A stretch of 64,000 nucleotides of DNA, from positions 310,001-374,000 of the forward strand of contig NZ_JABEZU010000003.1 in the NCBI RefSeq assembly GCF_013149785.1, written 5' to 3'. Source of the DNA: Isoptericola halotolerans (GTDB lineage Bacteria; Actinomycetota; Actinomycetes; Actinomycetales; Cellulomonadaceae). Each line of letters begins with the position of its first letter. The stretch's first letter is position 1. Below the pieces are notes generated by a model. It was not told the origin of the DNA, searched no databases, and saw only the letters and a list, made by a program, of their open reading frames with translations. Shown here piece after piece: positions 49,413 to 58,239 of the stretch. Both the position numbers and the translations under genes were made by a program.

Positions 49413-51335
49413 ATGAGCATGAGCGGGCAGGCATCGGGTGGGCGACCGGTCGGTGGTGCGATGGGCGGACCGATGCGTTCCTACCTCCAGGACAGGTCGG
49501 TGCGCAGCCGCCGCCTGCCTCGCCAGACGCTGCGCCGCATCCTGGCCTTCGCGCGGCCCTACCGCGGCAAGCTCGTCGTGTTCGTGGGGCTCCTGCTGGT
49601 CAGCGCCGCCGCCGGCGCGGCGGTGCCCCTGCTGTTCCGCCGGCTCATCGACGAGGGCATCGGCGGCGGGGACCGAGGCATCGTCCTGCTCATGGCAGGA
49701 TGCGCGGCCGGGATCGCGCTGCTGACGGCCCTGCTCTCCCTCGCCGAGCGCTGGATGTCGGCGGTCGTCGGCGAAGGGCTCATCGTCGACCTGCGCACCA
49801 GCGTCTTCGACCACGTGCAGCGCATGCCGCTGGCCTTCTTCGCCCGGGCCCGCACCGGTGCGCTGGTCCAGCGGCTCAACGGCGACGTGCTGGGCGCGCA
49901 GCAGGCCTTCACGTCGACGCTGCAGACCGTCGTCTCGAACGGTCTGACGGTGGTCTTCACGCTCGGGGCGATGTTCGCCATGTCGTGGAGCCTCACGCTG
50001 CTCTCGCTGGTGCTGCTCCCGGCCTTCGTCCTGCCGGCTCGCTGGTTCGGGCGGCGGATCGCGGCCCTGACCCGTCGCGGCTACGAGCTGGACGCCGACG
50101 CCGGCCAGCTGATGAACGAGCGCTTCAACGTCGCCGGCGCCCATCTCGCCAAGGTCTTCGGTGACCCCGACCGCGAGGCGGCCCGGTACGCGGAGCAGGC
50201 CCACGCGCTGCGCGACGTCGGCGTCTCGCGGGCCATGTACTCCACCTGGTTCCGCATCGGGCTGACCACGCTGGCGTCGGTCGCCATCGCTCTGGTGTAC
50301 GGTCTCGGCGGACTGCAGGTGATCTCGGACCAGCTCACCGTCGGCACGCTCGTGGCCCTGACGGCCTACCTGGGCCGCCTGTACGGCCCGCTGACGGCGA
50401 TGTCGAACGTCCAGGTCGACATCATGACCGCGCTCGTCAGCTTCGAGCGTGTCCTGGAGGTGCTCGACCTCGAGCCGACGGTGGCCGAGAAGCCCGGCGC
50501 CCTCGACCTGCGCGCCGCGGTGACGAACCGTGGCGCCGGCGTCGAGCTCGACCACGTGACGTTCCGCTACCCACGGGCCGACGAGGTCTCGCTGGCCTCG
50601 CTGGAATCGGTCGCCACGGTCCGCGAGGATCCGTCGTCGACCACCCTGCGCGACGTCACGTTCTCCGTGCCGGCAGGGTCGATGGTGGCCCTGGTCGGTC
50701 CGTCCGGAGCCGGGAAGACGACCATCTCCCAGCTCGTGGTCCGCCTGTACGACCCGACCTCCGGCGCCGTCCGCATCGCCGGCCAGGACCTGCGCGACGT
50801 CACCGCCGACTCCCTGCGGGCGACCGTGGGCGTCGTGTCCCAGGAGGCGCACCTCTTCCACGACACCGTGGCGGAGAACCTGCGGTACGCCCGACCCGAC
50901 GCCACGGACGCAGAGCTGCACCGCGCCCTGGGGCAGGCCCGGATCGCTGACCTCGTCGCACGGATGCCTGAGGGTCTCGACACCGTCGTCGGCGACCGTG
51001 GCTACCGCCTCTCCGGTGGCGAGCGCCAGCGTCTGGCGATCGCCAGGCTCCTGCTCAAGGCGCCCGACGTCGTCGTCCTCGACGAGGCCACCGCCCACCT
51101 GGACTCCGAGTCGGAGGCAGCAGTGCAGGCCGCTCTCGACGAGGCCCTCAGCGGGCGGACCTCGCTGGTCATCGCGCACCGGCTCTCGACCGTGCGCGCG
51201 GCCGACTCGATCGTGGTGCTCGACGACGGGGAGGTCGTCGAGCAGGGTACGCACGCCGAGCTGCTGGCCTCGAGCGGCCTCTACGCCGAGCTCTACCGCA
51301 CGCAGTTCGACCTGGACGACAGCTCGTCCTCGTAG
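49413..51335 (+). CDS. ABC exporter, fused permease and ATPase
   Basis: A 640-residue half-transporter. The membrane domain (about 45-345) has six helices; the nucleotide-binding domain has Walker A GPSGAGKT (Lys435), signature LSGGE (533-537), Walker B VVVLDEAT (Asp557, Glu558) and H-loop IAHRLSTVRAADS. The domain order is that of homodimeric lipid or drug exporters (MsbA/LmrA-like). ATG 49413 is chosen; another ATG lies two codons later. A segment of about 30 residues before Walker A (ADEVSLASLESVATVREDPSS) is an insertion relative to many relatives. Substrate unknown. Confidence 0.93.
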   Translation: MSMSGQASGGRPVGGAMGGPMRSYLQDRSVRSRRLPRQTLRRILAFARPYRGKLVVFVGLLLVSAAAGAAVPLLFRRLIDEGIGGGDRGIVLLMAGCAAGIALLTALLSLAERWMSAVVGEGLIVDLRTSVFDHVQRMPLAFFARARTGALVQRLNGDVLGAQQAFTSTLQTVVSNGLTVVFTLGAMFAMSWSLTLLSLVLLPAFVLPARWFGRRIAALTRRGYELDADAGQLMNERFNVAGAHLAKVFGDPDREAARYAEQAHALRDVGVSRAMYSTWFRIGLTTLASVAIALVYGLGGLQVISDQLTVGTLVALTAYLGRLYGPLTAMSNVQVDIMTALVSFERVLEVLDLEPTVAEKPGALDLRAAVTNRGAGVELDHVTFRYPRADEVSLASLESVATVREDPSSTTLRDVTFSVPAGSMVALVGPSGAGKTTISQLVVRLYDPTSGAVRIAGQDLRDVTADSLRATVGVVSQEAHLFHDTVAENLRYARPDATDAELHRALGQARIADLVARMPEGLDTVVGDRGYRLSGGERQRLAIARLLLKAPDVVVLDEATAHLDSESEAAVQAALDEALSGRTSLVIAHRLSTVRAADSIVVLDDGEVVEQGTHAELLASSGLYAELYRTQFDLDDSSSS

Positions 51336-51337
51336 CA

Positions 51338-51379
51338 CGACGACGGCCCGCCACCCCGAAGGGTGACGGGCCGTCGTCG
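51338..51379. terminator. Bidirectional terminator between ABC exporter and rpsA
   Basis: A 13-bp outer stem (51338-51350 with 51367-51379) encloses a 5-bp inner stem with a CGAA tetraloop (51357-51360). It lies two bases after the exporter stop and 34 bp from the end of rpsA. Confidence 0.88.
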
Positions 51380-51413
51380 CGTCAGCGGCCGCTCACGGCC
51401 GTCGACTGTCGGC

Positions 51414-52919
51414 TCAGTTGCCGGTCAGCTTCTCACGGAGCGCGGCGAGCGCCTCGTCGGAAGCCAGGGTGCCGCCGGTCTCCTCCTGCTGCACCGGGGC
51501 AGCCGAGGAGTAGGACGACGAGGAGGAAGCAGTCGACGAACCGCTGCTGCTCGAGCCGCTGGAGACGACGTCCCCGGCCGCAGCGTCGGCGTCGGCCGAC
51601 AGCGCGGCACGGACCTGCTCGCGGTGCGACTCCCAACGCGCGTGCGCCTTGGCGTACTCCGCCTCCCAGGCCTCACGCTGCGTCTCGAAGCCCTCGAGCC
51701 ACTCGTTGGTCTCGGGGTCGAAGCCCTCGGGGTACTTGTACTCGCCGTTCTCGTCGTAGTCGGCCGCCATGCCGTAGAGCGCCGGGTCGAAGTCCTCGGA
51801 CTCCGGGTCCATGCCCTCGTTGGCCTGCTTGAGCGACAGCGAGATCCGACGACGCTCGAGGTCGATGTCGATGACCTTGACGAAGACCTCGGCACCCACC
51901 TGGACGACCTGCTCGGGCAGCTCGACGTGGCGCACGGCCAGCTCCGAGATGTGCACGAGGCCCTCGATGCCGTCCTCGACACGGACGAACGCACCGAACG
52001 GCACCAGCTTGGTGACCTTGCCGGGCACGACCTGACCGATGGCGTGCGTCCGGGCGAAGGTCTGCCACGGGTCCTCCTGCGTCGCCTTCAGCGACAGGGA
52101 GACGCGCTCGCGGTCGAAGTCGACGTCGAGAACCTCGACGGTGACCTCCTGACCGACCTCGACGACCTCGGACGGGTGGTCGATGTGCTTCCAGGAGAGC
52201 TCGGAGACGTGCACGAGGCCGTCCACGCCGCCCAGGTCGACGAACGCACCGAAGTTGACGATCGAGGACACGACACCGGGGCGGACCTGGCCCTTCTGCA
52301 GGGTCTGCAGGAAGGTGGAGCGGACCTCGGACTGCGTCTGCTCGAGCCAGGCACGGCGCGACAGGACCACGTTGTTGCGGTTCTTGTCGAGCTCGATGAT
52401 CTTGGCCTCGATCTCCTTGCCGACGTACGGCGCGAGGTCGCGGACACGACGCATCTCCACCAGGGAGGCGGGCAGGAAGCCGCGCAGGCCGATGTCGAGG
52501 ATGAGGCCGCCCTTGACGACCTCGATGACGGTGCCGGTGACGACGCCGTCCTCTTCCTTGATCTTCTCGATCGTGCCCCAGGCGCGCTCGTACTGTGCGC
52601 GCTTCTTGGACAGGATCAGACGGCCCTCCTTGTCCTCCTTCTGGAGGACGAGAGCCTCGACGGCGTCACCGACGGTGACGACCTCGCCCGGGTCCACGTC
52701 GTGCTTGATGGAGAGCTCCCGGGACGGGATCACGCCCTCCGTCTTGTAACCGATGTCGAGGAGGACCTCGTCGCGGTCGACCTTGACGATCGTGCCTTCC
52801 ACGATGTCACCATCGTTGAAGTACTTGATGGTGGCGTCGACGGCGGCAAGGAAGTCTTCCTCGGTGCCGATGTCGTTGACGGCGACCTGCGGGGCGGACT
52901 TCGTGGTGGAGATGGTCAT
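51414..52919 (-). CDS. rpsA: 30S ribosomal protein S1
   Basis: A 501-residue protein with four S1 RNA-binding domains: GDIVEGTIVKVDRDEVLLDIG, GVVTGTVIEVVKGGLILDIG, GQVRPGVVSSIVNFGAFVDLGG and GQVVPGKVTKLVPFGAFVRVEDG. The C-terminal third is acidic and Ser-rich (SSGSSSSGSSTASSSSSYSS). ATG 52919 (MTISTTKSAPQVAV) is the start. Four domains with a disordered tail is the actinobacterial form. Transcribed from a strong promoter with a leader of about 115 nt that includes a small hairpin. Confidence 0.98.
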   Translation of the reverse strand: MTISTTKSAPQVAVNDIGTEEDFLAAVDATIKYFNDGDIVEGTIVKVDRDEVLLDIGYKTEGVIPSRELSIKHDVDPGEVVTVGDAVEALVLQKEDKEGRLILSKKRAQYERAWGTIEKIKEEDGVVTGTVIEVVKGGLILDIGLRGFLPASLVEMRRVRDLAPYVGKEIEAKIIELDKNRNNVVLSRRAWLEQTQSEVRSTFLQTLQKGQVRPGVVSSIVNFGAFVDLGGVDGLVHVSELSWKHIDHPSEVVEVGQEVTVEVLDVDFDRERVSLSLKATQEDPWQTFARTHAIGQVVPGKVTKLVPFGAFVRVEDGIEGLVHISELAVRHVELPEQVVQVGAEVFVKVIDIDLERRRISLSLKQANEGMDPESEDFDPALYGMAADYDENGEYKYPEGFDPETNEWLEGFETQREAWEAEYAKAHARWESHREQVRAALSADADAAAGDVVSSGSSSSGSSTASSSSSYSSAAPVQQEETGGTLASDEALAALREKLTGN

Positions 52920-53044
52920 TGAGTAGTTGCTCCGATGCGGACAGGGCATAGTACGGACAGGGTCGTGGTGCGTGTGTCTCGAACGTGCGTCTCGTGCGTG
53001 CGTACGCAGGACAACCGGTGCGCAAGCGCACTGCACCGCGGACC

Positions 53045-53073
53045 ATCCTATCCGTGCGGTTTGGAGGGGTCAA
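53045..53073 (-). promoter_or_regulatory. rpsA promoter (TTGACC-17-TAGGAT)
   Basis: On the minus strand TTGACC (53068-53073) and TAGGAT (53045-53050) are separated by exactly 17 bp, close to the actinobacterial housekeeping-sigma consensus. The predicted start is about 120 nt upstream of rpsA. The leader contains a perfect GTGCGC/GCGCAC hairpin at 53020-53033. Confidence 0.8.
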
Positions 53074-53115
53074 CGCCACCGACGCCTCCGGCCGACGCCG
53101 GCCCTGAGACCCCGG

Positions 53116-54141
53116 TCACGCGAGCGCCGCGGCCACCCCGAGAAGGTCCGCGGGGACCTGCTTGATCTTCCCGGCGACCTCCGCCAGGTCGACGAGCACG
53201 ACATCGTCCCCGTGCAGAGCCGTCATCACCGCCGAGGAGCCGGCGGTCACCGCGTCGACGGCGGCCACCCCGAAGCGCGAGCCGAGGATCCGGTCCGACG
53301 GCGTGGGCGTCCCGCCACGCTGGACGTGTCCGAGCACGGTCACCCGGGTGTCGAACCCCGTGCGTTCCGAGAGCTCAGCACCGAGACGTTCCCCGATCGC
53401 GCCGGCGACGATCTCGCCGAACGGACCGAGCCGTGTCTCGTAGTCCATCGAGGTGCCCTCGGCCGGGACGGCGCCCTCGGCGACGACGATGATCGAGAAG
53501 CTCGCGTGCGCCCGGTGCCGGTGCCGCAGGAACTTCACCACCCGGTCGATGTCGAACGGCTCCTCGGGGGCGAGCACCAGCTCCGCCCCTCCCGCGATGC
53601 CCGACGTCGCCGCGATCCAGCCCGCGTGCCGCCCCATGACCTCGACGATCATCACGCGGTTGTGGCTCTCGGCCGTCGTGTGGATGCGGTCGACCGCCTC
53701 GGTCGCGATGGTCACCGCCGTGTCGAAGCCGATCGACCGGTCGGTTCCCCACACGTCGTTGTCGATCGTCTTCGGGATCGCGACGATGCGGACGCCCGCC
53801 TCGGCGACCTTGCTCGCCGCGTGCAGCGTCCCGTCACCGCCGATGCAGATCAGAGCCTCGATCCGTTCGGCCTCCAGAGTGGCGAGCACGGCGTCCATGC
53901 CGCCGTCCTCGGCGTGGGGGTGGTAGCGGGCGGTGCCGAGCAGGGTGCCACCGGTGGGCAGCACGTTGCGGATGTGGGACCGGGTCAGCGGCATCACGTC
54001 ACCGTCGGCGAGACCTCGCCAGCCGTTCCGGAAGCCGACCATCGAGTGCCCGTGCTCCCCCTCGCCCCGCTTCACGACGGCGCGGATGGCGGCGTTCAGT
54101 CCCGGGACGTCGCCACCCCCGGTCAACAGCCCGACACGCAC
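53116..54141 (-). CDS. pfk: 6-phosphofructokinase
   Basis: A 341-residue glycolytic enzyme. GTG 54141 (encoding MRVGLLTGGGDVPGLNAAIR) has GGAGGAG upstream. ICIGGDGTLHAASK has Gly at the position that is Asp in pyrophosphate-dependent enzymes, while PKTIDNDVWGTD has Lys at the second specificity site. This Gly/Lys mix is that of the actinobacterial ATP-dependent group III enzymes. The catalytic Asp is in KTIDND and the fructose-6-phosphate motif in EVMGRHAGWIA. ATP use is therefore expected, though Lys is retained. It lies upstream of rpsA on the same strand. Confidence 0.95.
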   Translation of the reverse strand: MRVGLLTGGGDVPGLNAAIRAVVKRGEGEHGHSMVGFRNGWRGLADGDVMPLTRSHIRNVLPTGGTLLGTARYHPHAEDGGMDAVLATLEAERIEALICIGGDGTLHAASKVAEAGVRIVAIPKTIDNDVWGTDRSIGFDTAVTIATEAVDRIHTTAESHNRVMIVEVMGRHAGWIAATSGIAGGAELVLAPEEPFDIDRVVKFLRHRHRAHASFSIIVVAEGAVPAEGTSMDYETRLGPFGEIVAGAIGERLGAELSERTGFDTRVTVLGHVQRGGTPTPSDRILGSRFGVAAVDAVTAGSSAVMTALHGDDVVLVDLAEVAGKIKQVPADLLGVAAALA

Positions 54142-54222
54142 GATGCTCCTCCAGCCAGCTCGGTGATGAGGCACCCGGAGGCTACCGCGCGGATGTGTCC
54201 GTCAGGTGTCGGGTGTCACGAT

Positions 54223-55020
54223 GTGGCGGTGACTGCGACCTGGTTCGGCTACCGCGAGACACCCGACGACGACGGCGCCGCGCGCCGCTGGTGGGACGCC
54301 CACGCCGAGGAGTATCTCGCCGACCACGGCGACTTCCTCGGGGACGCCGGGTTCCGGTGGGGCCCCGAAGGCCTCACGGAGGCCGAGGCGGGGCTGCTCG
54401 GCGACGTGCGAGGGGCCCGGGTGCTCGAGGTGGGTGCCGGTGCGGCGCACTGCTCGCGGTGGCTGGCCGCACGCGGCGCGGCCGTCGTCGCCACCGACGT
54501 CGCGCCCGCGATGCTCGACGCCGCCGCACGCCTCGACGCACGGACCGGGCTCACCGTTCCCCTCGTCGAGGCCGACGCCCGCGCCCTGCCCTTCGAGGAG
54601 GGGAGCTTCGACGTCGTCTTCACCTCGTTCGGGGCGGTGCCCTTCGTGCCCGACGCGGACCGCGTGCACGCCGAGGCGGCACGGGTCCTGCGTGACGGCG
54701 GGCGCTGGGTCTTCTCCGTGACGCACCCCGTGCGCTGGTCCTTTCCCGACGACCCCACCACGCAGGGGCTGACGGCGCACCGCTCGTACTTCGACCGCCG
54801 CCCCTACGTCGAGGCGGACGCGTCGGGACGCGTCGTCTACGCCGAGCACCACCGGACCGTCGGCGACCACGTGCGCGACATCGTGACGGCCGGGCTCCGC
54901 CTGCGCGACGTCGTCGAGCCCGAGTGGCCGTCCTGGAACACCCAGACCTGGGGTGGCTGGGGTCCGGTGCGCGGCGCGTACCTGCCCGGCACGGCGGTCT
55001 TCGTCACCACCAAGGACTGA
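54223..55020 (+). CDS. SAM-dependent class I methyltransferase
   Basis: A 265-residue enzyme. Motif I is VLEVGAGAAHCSRWLA (about residue 64), acidic loop VVATDVAPAMLDAA, motif III-like DARALPFEEGSFDVVFTSFGAVPFV, then VLRDGGRWVFSVTHPVRWSF. The last third (YFDRRPYVEADASG, WPSWNTQTWGGWG) is the substrate region seen in small-molecule methyltransferases. Start is uncertain: GTG 54223, GTG 54229 and ATG 54193 are in frame, none with a strong ribosome-binding site; GTG 54223 is taken. It diverges from pfk. Substrate unknown. Confidence 0.87.
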   Translation: MAVTATWFGYRETPDDDGAARRWWDAHAEEYLADHGDFLGDAGFRWGPEGLTEAEAGLLGDVRGARVLEVGAGAAHCSRWLAARGAAVVATDVAPAMLDAAARLDARTGLTVPLVEADARALPFEEGSFDVVFTSFGAVPFVPDADRVHAEAARVLRDGGRWVFSVTHPVRWSFPDDPTTQGLTAHRSYFDRRPYVEADASGRVVYAEHHRTVGDHVRDIVTAGLRLRDVVEPEWPSWNTQTWGGWGPVRGAYLPGTAVFVTTKD

Positions 55021-55040
55021 CGGCCGCGCCGCCCGGGGGC

Positions 55041-57782
55041 TCAGTGGCCGGCGTCGTGCCAGGTCTCGCCCGCACCGACCGAGACGTCGAGCGGCACCTC
55101 GAGCGCGTAGGCCGCACCCATCTTCGTGCGCAGGACCTCCTCGGCGGCCTCGCGCTCGCCCGGCGCGACCTCGACCACGAGCTCGTCGTGGACCTGCAGC
55201 AGCAGCCGCGATGCCAGCCCGCGCTCGTCGAGCTCGCGCTGCACCCCGAGCATGGCGAGCTTGATGATGTCGGCCGCGCTGCCCTGGATCGGCGCGTTGA
55301 GCGCCATCCGCTCCGCCATCTGGCGACGTTGTCGGTTGTCGCTCGTCAGGTCGGGCAGGTACCGGCGGCGCCCCAGGATCGTGGCGGTGTACCCCGTGGC
55401 CCGGGCCTCCTCGACCACGCCGGCGAGGTAGTCGCGCACCCCACCGAACCGGGTGAAGTAGTCGTCCATCAGTCCCTGTGCCTCGCCCGTGGCGATCCCG
55501 AGCTGCTGGGACAGGCCGAAGGCGCTGAGTCCGTACGCGAGCCCGTAGCTCATCGCCTTGACCTTGGCCCGCATCTCGGCGGTGACCTCGGCGGGCTCCA
55601 CGTCGAAGACCCGCGAGCCCACGTAGCGGTGCAGGTCCTCGCCCGACCGGAACGCGGCGATCAAGCCCTCGTCGCCCGACAGGTGCGCCATGATGCGCAT
55701 CTCGATCTGGCTGTAGTCGGCGGTCAGCAGCGTCTCGTTCCCTGCACCGACGCGGAAGGCCCGCCGGATCCGTCGGCCGGACTCGGTCCGGATCGGGATG
55801 TTCTGCAGGTTCGGGTCGGTCGAGCTGAGCCGACCCGTCGCGGCGATCGTCTGCTGGAAGGTCGTGTGGATGCGACCGTCGGGCTGGACGGCCTTGAGCA
55901 GGCCCTCGACGGTCGTGCGGAGCTTGGCGGCGTCGCGGTGCGCGAGCAGGTGCGCCAGGAACGGGTGCTGGGTCTTGGTGAACAGGTCCTGCAGCGAGGC
56001 GGCGTCGGTGGTGTACCCCGTCTTGATCTTCTTGGTCTTCGGCATCCCCAGCTGCTCGAACAGCACCTCCTGGAGCTGCTTGGGGCTACCGAGGTTGACC
56101 TCGCGACCGATGACGGCGTAGGCCTCGGCGGCCGAATCCGCCACGGCGTCGGCAAAACCACGCTCCAGCTCGGTCAGGAACCCCGTGTCCGCGGCGATCC
56201 CGGCGTCCTCCATGCGCACCAGCACACCGGCCAGCGGCATCTCGACGTCGTCGAGCAGACCACGAGCGCCCCTGTCGTCGAGGCGTCCGGCCAGAGCCTC
56301 GGCGAGATCGGCGACCGCGACCGCGCGGTGGGCCGCCTCGGTGCCGGCAGGCGGACCCTCGGCGAGCTCGAGGTCCAGCGACCCCTGCGCGGACGCTTCC
56401 TGGACCGTCAGCTCACGGTGCAGGTGCCGCACGACCAGGTCGGCAAGATCGTAGCCACGCTGGTCGGGGTAGCACAGGTATGCCGCCAGGCCCGTGTCGC
56501 AGACGACGCCGCCCAGGTCCAGGTCGAGCCCGCGGGCCGCGAGCAGGTGCCAGGCGACCTTCGCACCGTGCACCACCTTGGACGACGCGTCGTCGGCCAG
56601 CCAGGACGCCAGGGCACGCTCGTCGTCGGTGGCGACCGTCGTCAGGTCGACCACCACCGCGCTCGCCGACCCGTCGGCGCTGTCGGTCGCCACGGCGACC
56701 TGCCAGGCGTCCGCCCGCCCGGGGCCGCCCGTCCCGGAGACGTCCAGGCCGAGCACCCGTCCCGCGTGCTCGGCGAAGAAGTCGGCGAGCGCACCCTGGT
56801 GCAGCGCGAGCGCGACCCCTGCGCTCACCACGTCCTCCTCGGCGTCGGAGGCCGCGGGGTCGACGGCGAGCAACCGGTCACGGAGCGCACCGAACTGCAG
56901 CGTGTCGGAGACGGTGTGCACCGCCTCGCGGTCGAAGCCGACGAGAGCGAGGTCCTGCACCCCCAGAGGCAGCTCGACGTCCGTGAGCAGAGCGTTGAGC
57001 TCGCGGTTGAGCCGCACCTGGTCGACGTGCTCGCGCAGGGCCTCGCCCCGTTTGCCCGTCACCTCGGCCCGACGCTCGAGCAGGCTGTCCAGGTCCCCGA
57101 ACTGGGTGATCCACTTGGCGGCCACCCCCGGGCCGACGCCCGGCACCCCGGGCAGGTTGTCGCTCGTCTCCCCCACCAGCGCGGCGAGGTCCGGGTAGCG
57201 CTCGGGGCGGACCTTGTACTTCGCCTCGACCGCCTCGGGAGTCATCCGCGCCAGCTCGGAGACCCCCTTCTTCGGGTACAGGACCGTGACGTCGTCGTTG
57301 ACGAGCTGGAGGGAGTCCCGGTCGCCGGAGCACACCAGCACGTCCATGCCCGCCTCGGTGCCCTGGCGGGCAAGGGTGGCGAGGATGTCGTCGGCCTCGA
57401 TGCCGTCGCGCTGCAGCGCCGGGACACGCAGCGCCTCGAGCACCTCCTTGATCAGCGGGACCTGGCCACGGAAGACCTCGGGGGTGGCGTCGCGGTTGCC
57501 CTTGTACGCGGCGAACCGTTCCGTCCGGAACGTCACCCGACCCGCGTCGAACGCCACGGCGAGGTGCGTGGGCTGCTCGTCGCGGAGCAGGTTGGTGAGC
57601 ATGGAGAAGAAGCCGTAGACCGCGTTCGTCACCTGACCCGAGGAGGTCACCAGGGTGTCGGGCAGGGCGAAGAACGCCCGGTACGCCATCGAGTGGCCGT
57701 CGATGAGCAGCAGTCGGGGTCGGGTGCCGGCGGCGGTGCTGCCGGGACTGCTGGTGCCGTCGGTTCGCGCTGAGGTCGTCAC
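55041..57782 (-). CDS. polA: DNA polymerase I
   Basis: A 913-residue polymerase. The 5'-3' exonuclease domain (RLLLIDGHSMAYRAFFALP, DGIEADDILATLAR, CSGDRDSLQLV) and helix-hairpin-helix (GVPGVGPGVAAKWI) come first. The central 3'-5' exonuclease-like domain opens with LGLDVSGTG, lacking the Asp-x-Glu of active proofreading. The polymerase domain has LLTADYSQIEMRIMAHLSGD (motif A), MRAKVKAMSYGLAYG (motif B) and LLQVHDELVVEV (motif C). GTG 57782 is taken as start; ATG 57803 would overlap the thioesterase. Proofreading is probably absent, as in other actinobacterial PolA. Confidence 0.97.
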   Translation of the reverse strand: MTTSARTDGTSSPGSTAAGTRPRLLLIDGHSMAYRAFFALPDTLVTSSGQVTNAVYGFFSMLTNLLRDEQPTHLAVAFDAGRVTFRTERFAAYKGNRDATPEVFRGQVPLIKEVLEALRVPALQRDGIEADDILATLARQGTEAGMDVLVCSGDRDSLQLVNDDVTVLYPKKGVSELARMTPEAVEAKYKVRPERYPDLAALVGETSDNLPGVPGVGPGVAAKWITQFGDLDSLLERRAEVTGKRGEALREHVDQVRLNRELNALLTDVELPLGVQDLALVGFDREAVHTVSDTLQFGALRDRLLAVDPAASDAEEDVVSAGVALALHQGALADFFAEHAGRVLGLDVSGTGGPGRADAWQVAVATDSADGSASAVVVDLTTVATDDERALASWLADDASSKVVHGAKVAWHLLAARGLDLDLGGVVCDTGLAAYLCYPDQRGYDLADLVVRHLHRELTVQEASAQGSLDLELAEGPPAGTEAAHRAVAVADLAEALAGRLDDRGARGLLDDVEMPLAGVLVRMEDAGIAADTGFLTELERGFADAVADSAAEAYAVIGREVNLGSPKQLQEVLFEQLGMPKTKKIKTGYTTDAASLQDLFTKTQHPFLAHLLAHRDAAKLRTTVEGLLKAVQPDGRIHTTFQQTIAATGRLSSTDPNLQNIPIRTESGRRIRRAFRVGAGNETLLTADYSQIEMRIMAHLSGDEGLIAAFRSGEDLHRYVGSRVFDVEPAEVTAEMRAKVKAMSYGLAYGLSAFGLSQQLGIATGEAQGLMDDYFTRFGGVRDYLAGVVEEARATGYTATILGRRRYLPDLTSDNRQRRQMAERMALNAPIQGSAADIIKLAMLGVQRELDERGLASRLLLQVHDELVVEVAPGEREAAEEVLRTKMGAAYALEVPLDVSVGAGETWHDAGH

Positions 57783-57801
57783 GGGTGCCAACCTATCTCC
57801 C

Positions 57802-58224
57802 ATGACCGACACCGACGCCTTCCCGCAGGACACCGCCGGTTGGGAGCAGGCCGCGACCGGCACCCTCATCGAACGCACCGGGATCGTCCTGACCGAGGTG
57901 GGCGCGCGCACCACCCGAGGCCGCATGCCCGTGGCCGGCAACACGCAGCCCGCAGGTCTCCTGCACGGCGGGGCGACGGCGGTGCTGGCCGAGACACTGG
58001 GCTCCGTGGCCGCGCAGCAGCACGCCGGCCCCGGACGGGCGGCCGTGGGGATCGAGCTGAACGTGACGCACCATCGCGGGGTGCGATCGGGACAGGTCCA
58101 CGGGGTCGCGACGGCGCTCCACCTCGGTCGCTCCACCGCCACCTACGAGATCACCGTAACGGACGACGCCGACCGGCGGGTCGCCACCGCCCGACTGACG
58201 TGCATGGTGCTCGCGGGACGCTGA
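57802..58224 (+). CDS. PaaI-family hotdog-fold thioesterase
   Basis: A 140-residue acyl-CoA thioesterase-like protein. ATG 57802 (MTDTDAFPQ) is the start. The hotdog family motif is LLHGGATAVLAETLGSVAA (about 53-71), with the general HGG...E pattern, and GIELNVTHHRGVRSGQV on the following strand. Proteins of this size close to polA in actinobacteria hydrolyse aromatic or isoprenoid acyl-CoAs such as DHNA-CoA in menaquinone synthesis; which substrate applies is not shown. It is divergent from polA. Confidence 0.9.
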   Translation: MTDTDAFPQDTAGWEQAATGTLIERTGIVLTEVGARTTRGRMPVAGNTQPAGLLHGGATAVLAETLGSVAAQQHAGPGRAAVGIELNVTHHRGVRSGQVHGVATALHLGRSTATYEITVTDDADRRVATARLTCMVLAGR

Positions 58225-58239
58225 CGTACCCGGCCGGCG

